The notes: a model not told the origin generated them from the letters alone. 64,000 nt of DNA from Anoplopoma fimbria (GCF_027596085.1 NC_072465.1:19276707-19340706); one strand, 5' to 3'; positions 51,525 to 64,000 are shown, numbered from the stretch's first letter. Made by a program: numbers and translations.

Positions 51525-54500
51525 ATGGCGTCGGGCCTGTACAGTGTTGTTGTGGTGTTGGCTTTATCCGTGGCCCTGGCCCCTCGTGTAGCTGGTGAGT
51601 CTGCATTGTTTAAACTTGACATGGTGGTTCGTTCTTTTTTTTTTTTCTCCATTTCTTTGTCCGTCCTGTGGTTTCGTTTTGTAAGCGTGATGGAAACAGT
51701 GGCTCGGTTCGTCCGCCAGAAACAGCGGCTCAACAGAGCCACAATCCGGGGCGATGCCAGTGCTGTCTGTCTGTCAAAGTGACCGTCTGTTGTTCACACA
51801 CTGCTCTGGTCACATGTGTATTTTATGATTTGAAGGTCAGTACATATAACAATAACTAAACGTGGCCCCAGCTGCTGCTTCTGTCCAATAAATACAACAT
51901 GATTCTTTTTTTAAATAATAGAAATAGAAATAATCTTTCCATTTAAAAATCTTTCCATTTACAGTAGTATTTGTGAAGATGATCAGCTTTATTATTACCC
52001 TCATTCATGTAAATAAAGACTAAATATAAACAATGGAAATGATAACCTAATGAATGTAGGATTCGTTAGATAATACACAATACCAATATTAAATAGATTG
52101 TAAAGCTGCAACTGAGTATTATTGTCATTACCAGTTGATTATGTGTATAAAATGTCAAAAAAAAATGTGTAAAAACGCCCATTATAACTTCACATATTGA
52201 TGTTCCTTTTTTTTTTTTTTTGTCCAACTAACAGTCCAAAACCCAAAGACATTCAGTTCATTGTAAAGAAAAGAAGACAATCCTCACATTGTAGAAGATA
52301 GAAGAAGAGAATATTTGACAATTTTGCTTGAGAAATGTGAAAAACAAAAACAATTGGTCAATTAAAAAAATAGCTTAAGATATAGATAAAGATTTTTATT
52401 GTCATTGTAGTGATACAACGAAATTCCGTTTGGTAGCCCTCAGCCAGCCAGCAGCAGCAAACAACAAACACAATAACAACAATATACAGATAAAAATACA
52501 AAAAAGGAATTAAAACTTTACTATGTACAGCGGGTGAGTATTTAAAATTTAAAATTAAAAAAAAAAAAAGGACATATCCATAAGATACGTTTCTTTCTAT
52601 TAATGAACTGATTAATGGACTATTAGTTTAAGTTTTTAGACGTTCTAGTCCCAGACCATCGAACCGATATATGAACTCCTAAAATTAGCACTGATGCCTT
52701 TTTTTTAAGTGGTTTGAGACATGCATGTGTCTTATTAAAACACCTTGATTTACCATTCTCTGTAAGTTCATCTCCACTACAGGTTTGTTTTCAGTTGTAG
52801 TGAGGCTAACCTTTCCTGACCCTCTCTGCTTTCTGTCTCTGTTCTGTTAAAGCAGGGGACCGCAACTGTCTGTCCTACGATGGCCAACCATTCCAAAGAT
52901 GCGATAGAGGATTTTGCTGCGGGACCTGCTTAAAGAGAGAGTGCTGTACAAATATCTTCTATAAGTTTACTGAGGACAAACAAGAAGACTGGTAATCTAT
53001 TTTATTCTGTAATGGATGATAAAAGACCTCTGACTTCAGTTTCTCTTTGTACCTGTGTAACTTCATCGGATGTGTCGTTGCAGCCTGATATGCAATGATT
53101 ATGCAGTCAAGCAACAGGAAGTAGAGTCTTCCTGTGCACGACCCCTGGCACGAAACGAATGTGTGAATCTATTGCAACTTGCGTCAGCAGGTCTCTTTTC
53201 ACGTAACTGATAAATATAATATGTTAAGCTTACACGCTCGTTGTTAATTTGATCTGCAAAGAAAACAAGGAAAGAGATTCTACAAACTGGGCAATAGTCA
53301 TTATTTATGAATTATCTATGTTAAAATAGAATTTATGTATTTGTGTTTTCCAGTTGTGATAATTGCACTGGGAATAGTTATTGTGACAAATTTTTAGTGG
53401 TAAAACTTTTAAAGGATTGACATCATTGAGCTTTTTGTCTACTATTCGGTATCAGTAAAGTAACAGCGACATACATACTGTTTTGCTTGATGTTTTCTTT
53501 GTTTCTCTTTTAATAGTATAAGCTATCAAACGTATTCCTCACCAATGCCCATGATCCTTGGTATTGGAACCGTCATCACCATGTTCCTCATCTTCATCTG
53601 CTGCTGTGTCTGTCCCTGCTGCTGCATGTACAAGATGTGCCGCAAGCCAAGACGTAAGTAGCCCTTCACCTAACCCTCCCAACACCTGATTACATCTGTC
53701 TATTGTTAAGGGATTCACCAATCTGACCTTTCCGGTCCTGATACCGATACCCGATACCGATCTGAAACCAATGTCTGAATAATAAGCTGTCGGCCTCACT
53801 GTGTGGGAGATACTGGGATTGTTCTTTTATGTGTAAGGCAACATCAGACTTGACTTGCCCAAAGATTTCGACTGCCAACATTGCTACTAAAGTAACTACC
53901 AGGTTAAAAAAGTGATCCCAAAGAGTAAGCTTTTTTCAATGATTAGCTCAAGATTCAGTAATGTATTACCATGTCAATGAAACATTGATTGGAATTAGTC
54001 TTTGTCTGTCCTACACATCAACACTACATGACAAATACATGTCAGCATAGGCGGCATGAGTTACTCAGTAGTAGCAGCATTGTGCAGTATTACAATATAC
54101 AAGCAGACAATTAAGTTTTGTATTGTTTGCTTGAAGTTCACATCCTGAAACTTCCTAAACAGGTGAACACAAATGGGTGTGAACAAGTGTTTTAGATAAA
54201 TAGAGACTTAAATAGGTGCAAAAGGACACTGAAAGTAATTGCATCAATGCCCTGAAGATCCTTGATCCGTAAGGCATTTAACCCCCTCCAAAGCTATAAA
54301 ACGAATGTTCCCATCTGGTTGTTTTAGCCATAAACTGTTTCTCTTTTGATTTAACAGACAATGCACCATATCATGATATCACAATATGGAAATAAGGATA
54401 ATTATATCCCGGAATCTACCGTGTCCCATTGTCGTTTCATTGAAACACTATCAGTAATTTACACCAATTTCTAGTAGCATGTAAGGCACTATCGTATCAC

Positions 54501-57208
54501 CATTTGCTGAATTTTCTCTGCAGACTCAGGTAAACCTAACCCTAAAAACAGTTGTACACCTAAACGCAATCCCACTCTTTTTAAAAAGTAATGCTATAGG
54601 ACACTAAATAACTGTTAAATGATTTTAACAGTATTGTGCAAATCACCTTAAACTTAAGAAAAAGTATGTCTTTTAGTTATTAAGTAGTGGTATTTTTTTA
54701 AAGCTGAAAGGATCAGTCGGATCTTTGATGGAAAAAGGGACAAAAAATGAACTGGTTCCAGCTTCTCAAATGGGAATATTTAATAGTTTCTTAATCTGAT
54801 GTAATAGTGAAGCGTTTTGACCTTTTAGCAGGACAAAACATAAATAGGTCAACTTTTAAAAAAAAGTTTTTAACGATTAGGAAGTATTCGTTAGGAAATA
54901 TTTTATTTAAATGCCAGAGGAACAAACCAGTTAGCCAGTTAGTATTGTATTTGCAGCTTGTGGCCATGTGCTGCTGCTTCTGCAACATGTAGCTGCATGT
55001 GTACGTTTCCTGCACACGGCCAACAAGGAGCACATTGTTGAGCTTCTCAACTTAGGTAGAATGCCGTGTCAGATTGTTTGTGGTTTGTTTTAATGACGCA
55101 GCCAGACTCTTAGTTTCCAGTGTGTTGGAGTATTTACCAGAGTACTTTTGATAACAGAATATCAGGGGACTCTTCTGAGGTCTGTGGCGTAGTGGAGAGT
55201 AAGGTAGTTCTCCAATCAGAGGATTGGTGGTTTGATACCCGGCTTCGGCAGTCGATGTGTCCTTGGGCAAGATATTTAACCCCAAGTTGCTCCCGAAGGC
55301 TTGCCATCGGTGTGGACTGGATGAGGCATGTTAGTTAGAGTCTGATGGTGGCACCTTGCATGGTAGCTCTGTCATCAGTGTGTGAATGGGTGAATGATAT
55401 GTAATATACTACTGACTGTAAGTCGCTTTGGGTAAAAGCGTCTGCTAAATGACTGTAATGTAATGTACTGTCTGTTAGCCCACCCACCACATGACTTTCA
55501 TTTTGACACAGAACATTCTCAAAATCACATGTGATACTGCCAACAGTAACAAAGAGGTACTTTTATTTGTGTTTGCCATCATTGGGCATGCTGTGCAGGT
55601 TTTCACTTGGCTTTTGAGGGAATAACTCTGTGGTGAGCCGTGTCGATGACCCGGTGTAGACATCAGTAATAATTGCTGTTAGGAATTTGTGCCTGACTTG
55701 AACACTACTGTCGTTCCATTAAGAAAAGATCACGCCTTAACTTAATTTACTCTGCTGTCTAACAAGCTGGGGCCTGTTCATATTCAGTGCTCCAAATTGA
55801 AGCATATATTTGAAAAATACCAGCTGTTTAAAAACAGATTTATGGGAATCTGTTTTTTTTATTTATTTTTTTATAAAGTGTTTGTTATTGTCAACAAATC
55901 CTAAGAAAAGAGTAAGTCCAAAAGCAACAACGGATTGGTCATATTAACAAGTACTGTCTGTGTAGCCAGAGCCTGATTATTATTCCTGTGTGATAAACAC
56001 ACATTTATGCGCCACAGCATTGCCAGAACATGGGGACTGTAGTTTATTTTAAAGTCAGGCACAATTATAGAAATACAGAATATAGCCAGCCTCATTCCTT
56101 AGATCGTAATAGAATTTAGATTATTTTATCTCTTTTTGTTGTTTCTACGTATAACACAATAACTCTTTAAGTACTTTTTATAGCTTTGTTTACCTAACGT
56201 ACATTACAGTAATCAGCATCACAGACACCTAGGTTTAACTGCTGCAGTCGTCGTGGTTTTTGAGACACGACGTCACAATCATACTCAACCAGTCTTCATG
56301 TGCAAAAGCCCCCCATCATTAACTTCTCACAAATAAGTTGAGAATAACTCCAACAGGAGTCTTTGTCTTGATGGACGTAATGTTATTTTTGCATGACCTT
56401 TGTCTTGGTTATATATTTTATTTTTATTCATTTTTTTGTATCAATAACTCTCGATTCATTCAGATTGTGGCATTAGGATTTCTGGTCAAAGTTTTTGTTT
56501 TTACCCATGTGGTCACGAGTCATACAACACTTAAGGGAACTCACAAGCAGATACAAATAGAAACAGACATCTTTACACGCTGATGGCATGTGAATTTCCA
56601 CGCCTTATTTTTCATGGGCTTTGAGCAATCACAGACAAACATCTTGCATCCTTTTTTCTATTACAACAGAGTGGATTTAGCCCCGAGTCTCTTTTGTCAT
56701 CCAACTCAATATATCTGCTGCTAGATTTCTTGTTTTGTTCTCTTCTCTTCCCAGCACTTAGGCTGGATACTTATCTATTCTTGTTCCAATCTTTAACTCT
56801 TTAATTCCTTAAAAACCCTCCACAGTGGAGGAAAGTACCTAGATACTCTCTGTATTTGTGCTGGCACTCGAGCTTGTGCACCGTTCAAAGTGCTCCACAC
56901 GCTTTCGCTTCCTGTCAGTTTGGTCTCTTCAGCCAGCTTGTTCAGGTTTCGCAGCGACGAAGCGCTGGCACAGAGAGAGCTCTCTCTCTGTGCCAGCGCT
57001 GAAACACAAGTTAGAATTTGGATTCCCAGACTGGGGCTGTTGCTTGTTGGGATCACATTCTGGAATGTCAGAGCTCCACCTCGCGTGACTCACTGTTTCC
57101 ACGACAACCACAGTGGGGAAAACTCAAGACCATCCCACATCATTTACAGGAAGTGGTCATGATGACTCCCACTCTGTAAAGGACAATTAACGTGGCGGGG
57201 GAGTGACT

Positions 57209-57305
<97 letters not shown>

Positions 57306-59818
57306 CTATCTTCCCTCGAGGTTGCTGTTTTTTTTAGACTTTGTCTTTCCATTTCCCTTCTCACAGGGATGGGCGTTGATTTGATCCTGTATTTACATAC
57401 ATTTATGTCAATCTAGCGAGATGATTAAGTTGGTTTCAAAAAGCTATGTACGTCTCTGCATTGCTAATTCACTAACCAAATCATGTTTAGTGTTTTGATA
57501 GAGAAATTGCCTTCCTAACTAGCACCGTCATTTGCTGCCTTTTGTACAATTCTAGTCTGATTTGATGAGAAGATTTAGTTAGATAAACTTATTGAGATTA
57601 TGATTATGAACCTGAAAAACATGCACAGTTCTGTTTACCGGTCTTCCTTTCAGGCGGCATGAGGCCTCAACAACCTCCACTAATAAGTCAGGGCAGACAG
57701 TAGACAATCAGACAGGCAAAACCCAGGGCAAACAAATGACGCAAAAAGCACACACTGCTCATGTGACAATGCGATCACCGAAGTTGACTCAGATGAAACA
57801 TGTTTCTCCTCTGGAATATGTCAGCTGGGCAAACAGATCAAACTGTTAGATTTAAGTTCGTAAATGTTCTAAAACATTTATATACTCAAATGGAAATGAC
57901 ACCCTGGAGTTCCCTTTATCCCCTCATGTGTTAGATTCAATATTTTTTGTGACACCAAATTAAGTAGCATTCATACAATAGGATTTTTAAAAATCTTTTT
58001 TTCAGATTTAGTTTTTTTTAGAGGCATTGCCTGGTTTGTTCAGTTGGATAAATGCAGAAGTGATGGTCTGATGGTTATTGCCAGCCCTTCTGCATATTTG
58101 TAGATGCAAATCTCTCCTTTGTATGAAAACTGAACTTCCTTTTTGTTTTAATGTTGTAATGTCTTGCACTAACTATTGTGTAAATATATTTCTCAGTCTT
58201 TGTGTTGGTGGTGGTGGTTATGCTCTGAAAATTAATGCTGTTCAACCTTGTGGCTATATATGCATATATTGTGGGCAGTTGTATGCTGCTGTTAGTTTGT
58301 ATGTCAGCCTCAGTGATCTCATTAAGCACGTTAACCAGCATGAGATCAAGACCAGACTAGTTTTGTTTAGTTTATAGCTACTTTTATTTTAGTACTTTAT
58401 TTTCTTCATTGTTCAGCATGGTTTCACTGCTCCACTTCCTCAAAACACTGATTCACCACCTGCCTAGCTTATATTAACTGTATTTATAATTTGCTTGTTT
58501 ACAGCTGTGATAGCTACCACCACCCACACCACAGTGGTCACCACCACTCCTCGGCAGTACCCGCAGCAGCCAACCGCATCACCTGGGCAGCCTCAGTCCT
58601 ACCAGGGGGGCCAGTGTCTGATCTACAACCCCGTACCAGTGCAGCCCCAGGGTTACGGACCTCATCCAGTGCCCCAGGGTTACGGACCTCAACCAGGGCC
58701 ACAGGGTTACGGACCTCAACCAGGGCCCCAGGGCTACGGACATCAGCCGATGCCCCAGGGCTACGGAGCTCAGGCCATGCCAACGCCACCCTACCATGGA
58801 CAAGCAATCGCAGCAGGACCACCACCAACGTATCAGGAAGCCAGTGAGTGTACATTTTCCATAACTTGGACAAAGAATTACATGTCTAACTGCGATTACT
58901 GCCAGTTGTCAAATCAAAGAAAACTCCCTCGCAGTATTCATTTCATCAACAAAAACAAGCATATTATGTATATGTATAAAATGATAAACCGGATAAGACT
59001 AAGACTAAAGCTAACGAAAATAAAATCACTTAAATTTGACTAATACTAATAAAAGAAATGTTGCCAAACAACCATAACTAAAATGAATCAAAATAAAGTC
59101 TCAAAATGAACACTGCAGCTTTGAATCCCAGCTCACCTCGAACGGTAACCCCACTATCTTTACTTTACACTTACTAAATCATTTTTATTTCTGACAAATA
59201 CGGCAGAGTTTGAATTTGTGTTCCCGTCCTTTGCTCTCAGAGATTCATCTAAATGCGTGAAATAAATATGGAGATAAGCTCAAGGTCTTCATTTCCCAAG
59301 TGATGTTAAAACACTCGCACATTAGTTTTTATAGTAGTTGTCTGTGTACTTTATACAGATTTTAAGAGGGGTCATTTACACTCCTCGCATACATAAAAAA
59401 AAAAACCTTCAACATGTAATAATGGCACATACAAGGCAGCTTAAAAAAACACATTTAGCAATTTTGGTTCTTCAGAATAGCTGCAGTCGGAAGTGGAGGT
59501 GGAATAACCGCTGCTGGTACAAAGTTGGGCCATGTCTGGATTTTGTAAAATAGGAAATTAAAAATGTATGTTGACTGAACTGAAGTTGTGGTTACAGTAA
59601 AAGCATTTTCAGCCCTCTCATCATCATACCCTTTTTTCTCTCTGTGTGCAGCGGGCCCTGGCTTCCCTCCCAACCCGATGCCTTATAGCCAGGCTGCATT
59701 CAGCCCCGGCCAGCCGGGGTACCCTCTGCAGCCTCCCGTCCAGCCGCAGCCCAAAGGTCCGAACCCGCACACAGACTACCTAGCCCAGCCAGCGTTCAAC
59801 CCGGATTATACTGGATAA
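51525..59818 (+). CDS. shisa5: Shisa family member 5-like (Scotin-like) membrane protein, complete
   Basis: Exons 51525-51594, 52856-52991, 53517-53653, 58505-58843 and 59652-59818; GT-AG junctions, phases match, 849 nt giving 282 aa. A signal peptide (about residues 1-23) is followed by the Shisa cysteine domain (CLSYDGQPFQRC, GFCCGTC, ECC), a transmembrane helix (about 79-101) with a palmitoylation-prone cysteine cluster (CCCVCPCCC), and a Pro/Gln/Tyr-rich cytosolic tail with repeated PQGYGPQPG-like units and a PPTY motif (residues 221-224) that could bind WW domains, for example Nedd4-type ligases. Mammalian SHISA5/Scotin is an ER and nuclear-membrane protein induced by p53 that promotes apoptosis; that role is inferred here. 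The linker between cysteine domain and helix is shorter than in human. SHISA4 or another Shisa is possible; the tail with PPxY favours SHISA5. Confidence 0.88.
52381..52560. repeat. Teleost interspersed repeat in shisa5 intron 1
   Basis: Contains TTTTTATTGTCATTGTAGTG and CAACGAAATTCCGTTTGGTA, a widespread fish repeat tail, followed by CAGCCAGCAGCAGC. Limits approximate. Confidence 0.55.
53700..53810. repeat. DNA-transposon-like fragment in shisa5 intron 3
   Basis: GGGATTCACCAATCTGACC followed by repeated CCGATACCCGATACCGAT, typical of a fish non-autonomous DNA-transposon end. Fragmentary. Confidence 0.45.
55177..55473 (+). mobile_element. tRNA-derived SINE in shisa5 intron 3
   Basis: Head CTGTGGCGTAGTGGAGAGTA and box-B-like GGTTTGATACC, middle TCCTTGGGCAAGATATTTAA, tail GTAAGTCGCTTTGGGTAAAA and TAATG repeats. 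It shares its tail with the element at 24,843-25,040. Confidence 0.8.
56961..57000. repeat. 40-bp near-perfect palindrome
   Basis: Arms of 19 bp: AGCGCTGGCACAGAGAGAG (56,961-56,979) and the exact reverse complement (56,982-57,000), with a 2-base centre. GC-rich and stable; lies in shisa5 intron 3. Confidence 0.9.
57211..57301. repeat. (CA)n microsatellite
   Basis: About 45 CA units in shisa5 intron 3. Confidence 0.95.
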
Positions 59819-61823
59819 TGGACCTCACTCTTAACCGCTCTTAACGTGCCACAATATTTTCAAACTTGGCAGAACTGAAGATGTGTAATTTGAATCGCTG
59901 AAGTGTCCCAGAGCTGTCTTGATTCATGTGTTTTGATGGTTAAATATGGAAATGTTATGACACATCTATAGCTGTTGTAGTGCATCTGTTCTGTGAATGA
60001 GTTGCCAAGCAAAAATGTAGATACCTCCTGGCTGGCATTGCATGGACGTACTATATCCAAGTGGTGAGATTGTTTTCTATATTTACATATATTTCTTAAT
60101 GACTCCATCTAGGTAAGTTACTCATGAAACCACTGAGTCTGATTCTAAAAAGTAAATGAAGTGCTTTGACATTTTCCAGCCTTCTTAACATGCCTCAACA
60201 CCTCCCGCCTGGTTCCCGCTGATACTGTGCTCCGGCCGAACATGCCGGTCATTCATCATCTACAGTGATTGTAGTCAGACTCAGTGGTAAAACTTTGGAG
60301 CAGTTTTTGGTAGCCACGGCCATAATCTCATTGCTCCCATGAGTTTTTTTTTTCAGAACGGTGAAGGGCTTCGAACCTTTTCACGTACTTTATGATGCTT
60401 TATATGTGTTACTTGGGAACAAGTCAAGTCCAAAGTCTGTAATACGTCTCACTAGGTTTATCATAGAATTGTATAAATAAGGGTCGTCTTTGAAACCTTT
60501 AAGCAAAAGGGAACGTTCACCATGTCAATTCAACAAAATAAGCCTCGCTCACAGGCAAAGGTTTGTTTTGTTCGTATGCAAGGGAGAGTTTACATAAAGT
60601 TTTGTTTCTCCTTTTTTGCTAGGCATGTTTTCATTCATTGTTTCCATCTTGCCTGTGTAACTGAGCTGAAGTTCATCGGCAGCTTTGAATGAAAAACCCA
60701 AAGGAGATATTTTTTTCAACCAAACAATCACAACAAGTTACAAATGTTGTTACAAAATGCAAGAAACAATTGTGCCTTCTTAGCCACATCATTTTTTTTT
60801 ATCAAACTAAAGTATGCATGTAATTTACAACAGTTTGAAATCTCATTTTCTATTTATCCATGCATATTTCATTTGTCTGTTTCACAACGTGTTGTGTTAC
60901 TTGTGTCATTATAACACGTTCACTTCAACCAGCCATATTATTTTGCAACTTTAGTTTCGAACTGCGTGTTATGAATCTTTAAAGGTCATCTGTTTTTATT
61001 ATTCAGTATTTTGTTATTTGCATTGTGAAGTCCTTTCTTCTTTCTGGAAATTGTCATCACCATTGCCTTAATTAGACTGCACCAGCATAACAGTCAGTTT
61101 TGAATAGGTAGTCTGTTGTTTCTTTTTTATCTAAAAACTATACTGCTCTGCATTGACACTTCTGCTTTCTGCTGACTGAAATGACTTGAAAACAGTTTTT
61201 GCTAAAGTTATCTTTTTTCTTATGAGCCAGCTGAACCTGCAGATGTACAGTCACAGCTCATATGACGAGCCAGACCTTGAACTTTTAACCCCCCTGCTAT
61301 TTCAGCTTCCCCAACATAGTACCTAATATATTCAACCTCAGTGTTTCATTACATGTGAGTATAACGGGTACAGGTTTCAGAATGACTTTCAGACGCATCC
61401 ATGCTGTGGCTTATTTCATTTTACCAGCTGATGTGAGACATGCCAGCTAATGAATGGCCCCTGATGTCCTCACATATCTTTGTAATTTGTAAGCAGTTCA
61501 TTTGTGGGGAATGTGCATGTGTTTTTCTTACATCGACAGTCAGTGTACTTTCCTGTAAGATTGCCATTTGTGTGAAGTCTGTCTTTATAAATGTATTCTT
61601 CCTGTGATTTCAGTCCTTTGGCCAGTGTTGTTTCTTCAAGATGACTGGAGTTGGAGTGTTTTTATTCGCGTGTGGATTATAGCCATTTTTTTTCTTTATG
61701 AAAGACCTACCAGCAGATATTTATTCTTATTCCATCCGTTTCTCATCCAAGAATATTTAGCATTGATGCTACTTTGACAATATGTTAATTCATTTTATTT
61801 TGTTAAAATCCCACCAGTTATTC

Positions 61824-61829
61824 AATAAA
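61824..61829 (+). terminator. Probable shisa5 polyadenylation signal
   Basis: AATAAA followed by an AT run, about 2 kb after the shisa5 stop. The stretch 59,819-61,823 has no other gene and would be a long 3' UTR, as is common for this family. An earlier site cannot be excluded. Confidence 0.45.
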
Positions 61830-61835
61830 ATATAT

Positions 61836-63135
61836 ATATATATTTGTTTTTCCCAACTTATGAATTTTCAGTATAGAAAATTATAACTCAAAGTGCACTT
61901 TTTTTCGATGTTAGTGGCTGTAAAATATATTACACCTATATATAGACCCTCAGATAACAACACTGAACAGCCATGCTAGCTGCTCTGCGAGGCTGTGCTG
62001 GGGTGATTTGACCTTCAAGCTAATGCAAGCATTCATATTTTTAGTTTTTAATATTTAATATTTAGCGTAATGTTCACCATTTCAGCTGTAGCCTGTTAGC
62101 ATGCTACCATCTGCTAATTAGCACCAAACACAGCTGAGTTTTTTGCAAGCATATGAATTCATAAACCAAAGTATTGGATCAATTCAAATTTTGGACCTGA
62201 TGATGGTGCTTAATGAAAAGTTAGAGGACCACGAAAGTTATTACAATTCATCCTGAGGGGAACATAAATATCTTTGTCCAATAGCTTCTGATATACTTCA
62301 GTATTGACTAGCATGTCTAAAACGAAGTTAGTAAAGAGGGTGAATTTAATTAAGCCATGCAAGTATCAGACATAAACCTTGAGACTCTATAATAAGAACA
62401 GAATACCCAAATATAATTTTTGTTTTTCACAAATATTGTTGAGCTAACAGCTAAATGTGTAAGTGGCTTCTTAGGCCTGCTCGTCCATGTTGGGGTAACC
62501 ACGAAAACATGTAAGTATACATTAAGTAAAGAAAATATATATAGATATACATTTATTGAGGGTGTGGAAGGGGATGTTGTGTAATACGGAAAGTTCAAGG
62601 GAGGTGGGTGGAAGCAGATAATAATACTGTCAAGTTTGGGTGGAGTTGACTTCAAGTATTGCTTAACTGCACAAAAAAAGAGACTGAAATTTAGCAATGC
62701 TGCAGTAGATCTACTTGTGGCCTCCTATAGAAGCTGCTCAATTTCAAGCATTTCCTTTGATATCATAAAGGGCATTTAATAGTAAAAATAATTACATTTT
62801 AATTAATTTGTGCAGCTTAAAGGGAGGTGAAGTAGAGCCAGTGTGCCAAAACATAGAATTAAAAAAAGTTTTCTAATTACTTATTTGTCTTAATGCAACC
62901 GTCTTGGCCACCTCACATATGAAACACAAGTATCAGTACTAAGACACTCAACAAAACCTAATTTGTTAAAGTGCAGGACTCCCTTTTGCAAAAAACAATA
63001 AATAATCCAGTGGCAGGTCTCTCCCATGATGTGAGGAATGCTGTTGGGCTACTTGCTACAGGGTGGGACAGACAGACAGACAGACAGGTTGAAACTGTTC
63101 ACTGCAGAGTCATTTCCTTATATCTCGTTGCAGTT
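61836..63135. other. Spacer between the two Shisa genes
   Basis: No gene seen; AT-rich. A short (GACA)n run is at 63,070-63,087. The sequence CTCGTTGCAG just before the next ATG looks like a splice acceptor, so an upstream 5' UTR exon of the second Shisa gene may lie here. Confidence 0.45.
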
Positions 63136-63899
63136 ATGGTTCCAGGTGTCTTGTCCGGTCTTGTGTGTGTTCTGTGTTTGATCCTGCTCCCAGCTGTATG
63201 GGGTGAGTTTTATTTTGGTGTTTTTTCCACAAGTATAGGAACTTTCAGTTGTATGCAGACAGTCAGTCACAAAATGAAAACACTTAAAACACTTAAATCA
63301 GGTAACCATCAGACGCCACAGTTTCATAACTACAACTTTGATTTTACCTCTTTGTGGCAGTGACACTTGTTTTTAGCTTGTATCTACATGTATGTTTAAC
63401 TTGTTTAGCTGTTAATATCTCCCCCTCAGTACTTTTCACCATGACTCAGTGTTTTACATGTTACAGCCGATGACTGTAGCAGCTTCGAGGACAGAGATGG
63501 TTACCACCACAAGGCTCAGCAATGTGGCAATGAGTACTGCTGTGGAAACTGCAAGAATAAATACTGCTGCAGTGAAAGAATATACCATCTTTCTCAAACT
63601 GAACAACAAGACTGTTATGGAGGAAGGTGTGCTCTTACTTAAGACCTGTGTTTAAAGAAAATGTCAGCTCCAGAATTATAAACAATATCAGTATTTTTAA
63701 GAAATGAAAATGTATTTTCTCTGTCTTTTCCCCAGTTTTTCTGGTATTGGCAAATCAAAGCGCATTGCTCTGCTCCTGGGAAGCATTTTAGGGACAATTC
63801 TTCCGATTGCCTTCTGTGTGTGTCTCATCATCTGCTGTGTGGCTCCGTGCTGCTTGTTCTTCAAGAAGTGTCGAAAAGGACGCAACCAACACCCACGTG
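63136..63899 (+). CDS. Second Shisa-family gene, cut by the window end
   Basis: Exons 63136-63202, 63467-63626 and 63736-63899, with GT-AG junctions and matching phases. The product runs MVPGVLSGLVCVLCLILLPA (signal peptide), then a Shisa cysteine domain (DDCSSFEDRDGYH, QCGNEYCCGNC, KYCC), a transmembrane segment (IALLLGSILGTILPIAFCVC) with a cysteine-rich end (CCVAPCCLFFKKC), and then leaves the window at donor gtacaa in phase 1. Exon plan and intron phases mirror the shisa5 gene 3.3 kb upstream, so this is a tandem paralogue (shisa5-like or shisa4-like). The cytosolic tail is not seen, so I give no symbol. Confidence 0.85.
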
Positions 63900-64000
63900 G
63901 TACAACACATTTTTGGTTGCAGTTTAGTTTGTGCAGGAAACCATGTTCAAAACTTTGTACTGTATTGTACATGCAAGCGATTAAAGAAAAGTTAGATGAC

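Overview
This is a 64 kb piece of ray-finned (teleost) fish nuclear DNA, probably from a percomorph-type genome. The genes are vertebrate, intron-rich and spliced with GT-AG introns. The gaps hold long (CA/GT)n runs and typical fish repeats: Tc1-family fragments and MITEs, tRNA-derived SINEs, L2-type LINE tails and hAT-like fragments. I cannot name the species. Most long ORFs in the window are dinucleotide-repeat artefacts; the real genes were assembled exon by exon from splice sites, reading phase and protein-family knowledge.

Layout. (1) 1-12,209: no supportable exon; repeats and possibly the last intron(s) of poc1a. (2) 12,210-26,584, minus strand: poc1a, a WD40 centriole/basal-body protein, nine coding exons found (343 codons), C-terminal exons missing. 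(3) 22,706-23,233, plus strand: a complete, intronless b9d2 (transition-zone protein, 175 aa) lying antisense inside poc1a intron 1, with a consensus RFX X-box just upstream. (4) 26,800-40,870: a gene-poor gap with repeats, including a nearly identical inverted pair 2.2 kb apart. (5) 41,038-46,250, minus strand: alas1, the housekeeping 5-aminolevulinate synthase (618 aa, ten coding exons plus one non-coding 5' exon). The neighbour pair POC1A-ALAS1 is as in human 3p21, which supports the assignment. (6) 46,440-51,350: MITEs, a LINE tail, and a duplicated repeat with an expanded 28-bp minisatellite that ends about 180 bp before the next gene. (7) 51,525-59,818, plus strand: shisa5-like gene (282 aa, five coding exons). 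(8) 63,136-63,899 and beyond, plus strand: a second Shisa-family gene, cut by the window edge, making a tandem pair.

Most notable: the alas1 5' non-coding exon contains a sequence matching every part of a canonical iron-responsive element (lower stem, bulged C, 5-bp upper stem, CAGUGC loop). An IRE is the established hallmark of the erythroid paralogue ALAS2, whereas this gene is ALAS1 by protein sequence and by neighbours. If the transcript starts upstream of the element, this fish alas1 would be under IRP/iron translational control. Second is the nested ciliary arrangement: an intronless b9d2 within the first intron of poc1a.

How the genes relate: poc1a and b9d2 both serve centriole/cilium assembly; alas1 catalyses the first, rate-limiting step of haem synthesis in mitochondria; the shisa genes encode small membrane proteins with a cysteine-rich lumenal domain. 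Only the poc1a/b9d2 pair shows a plausible functional link.
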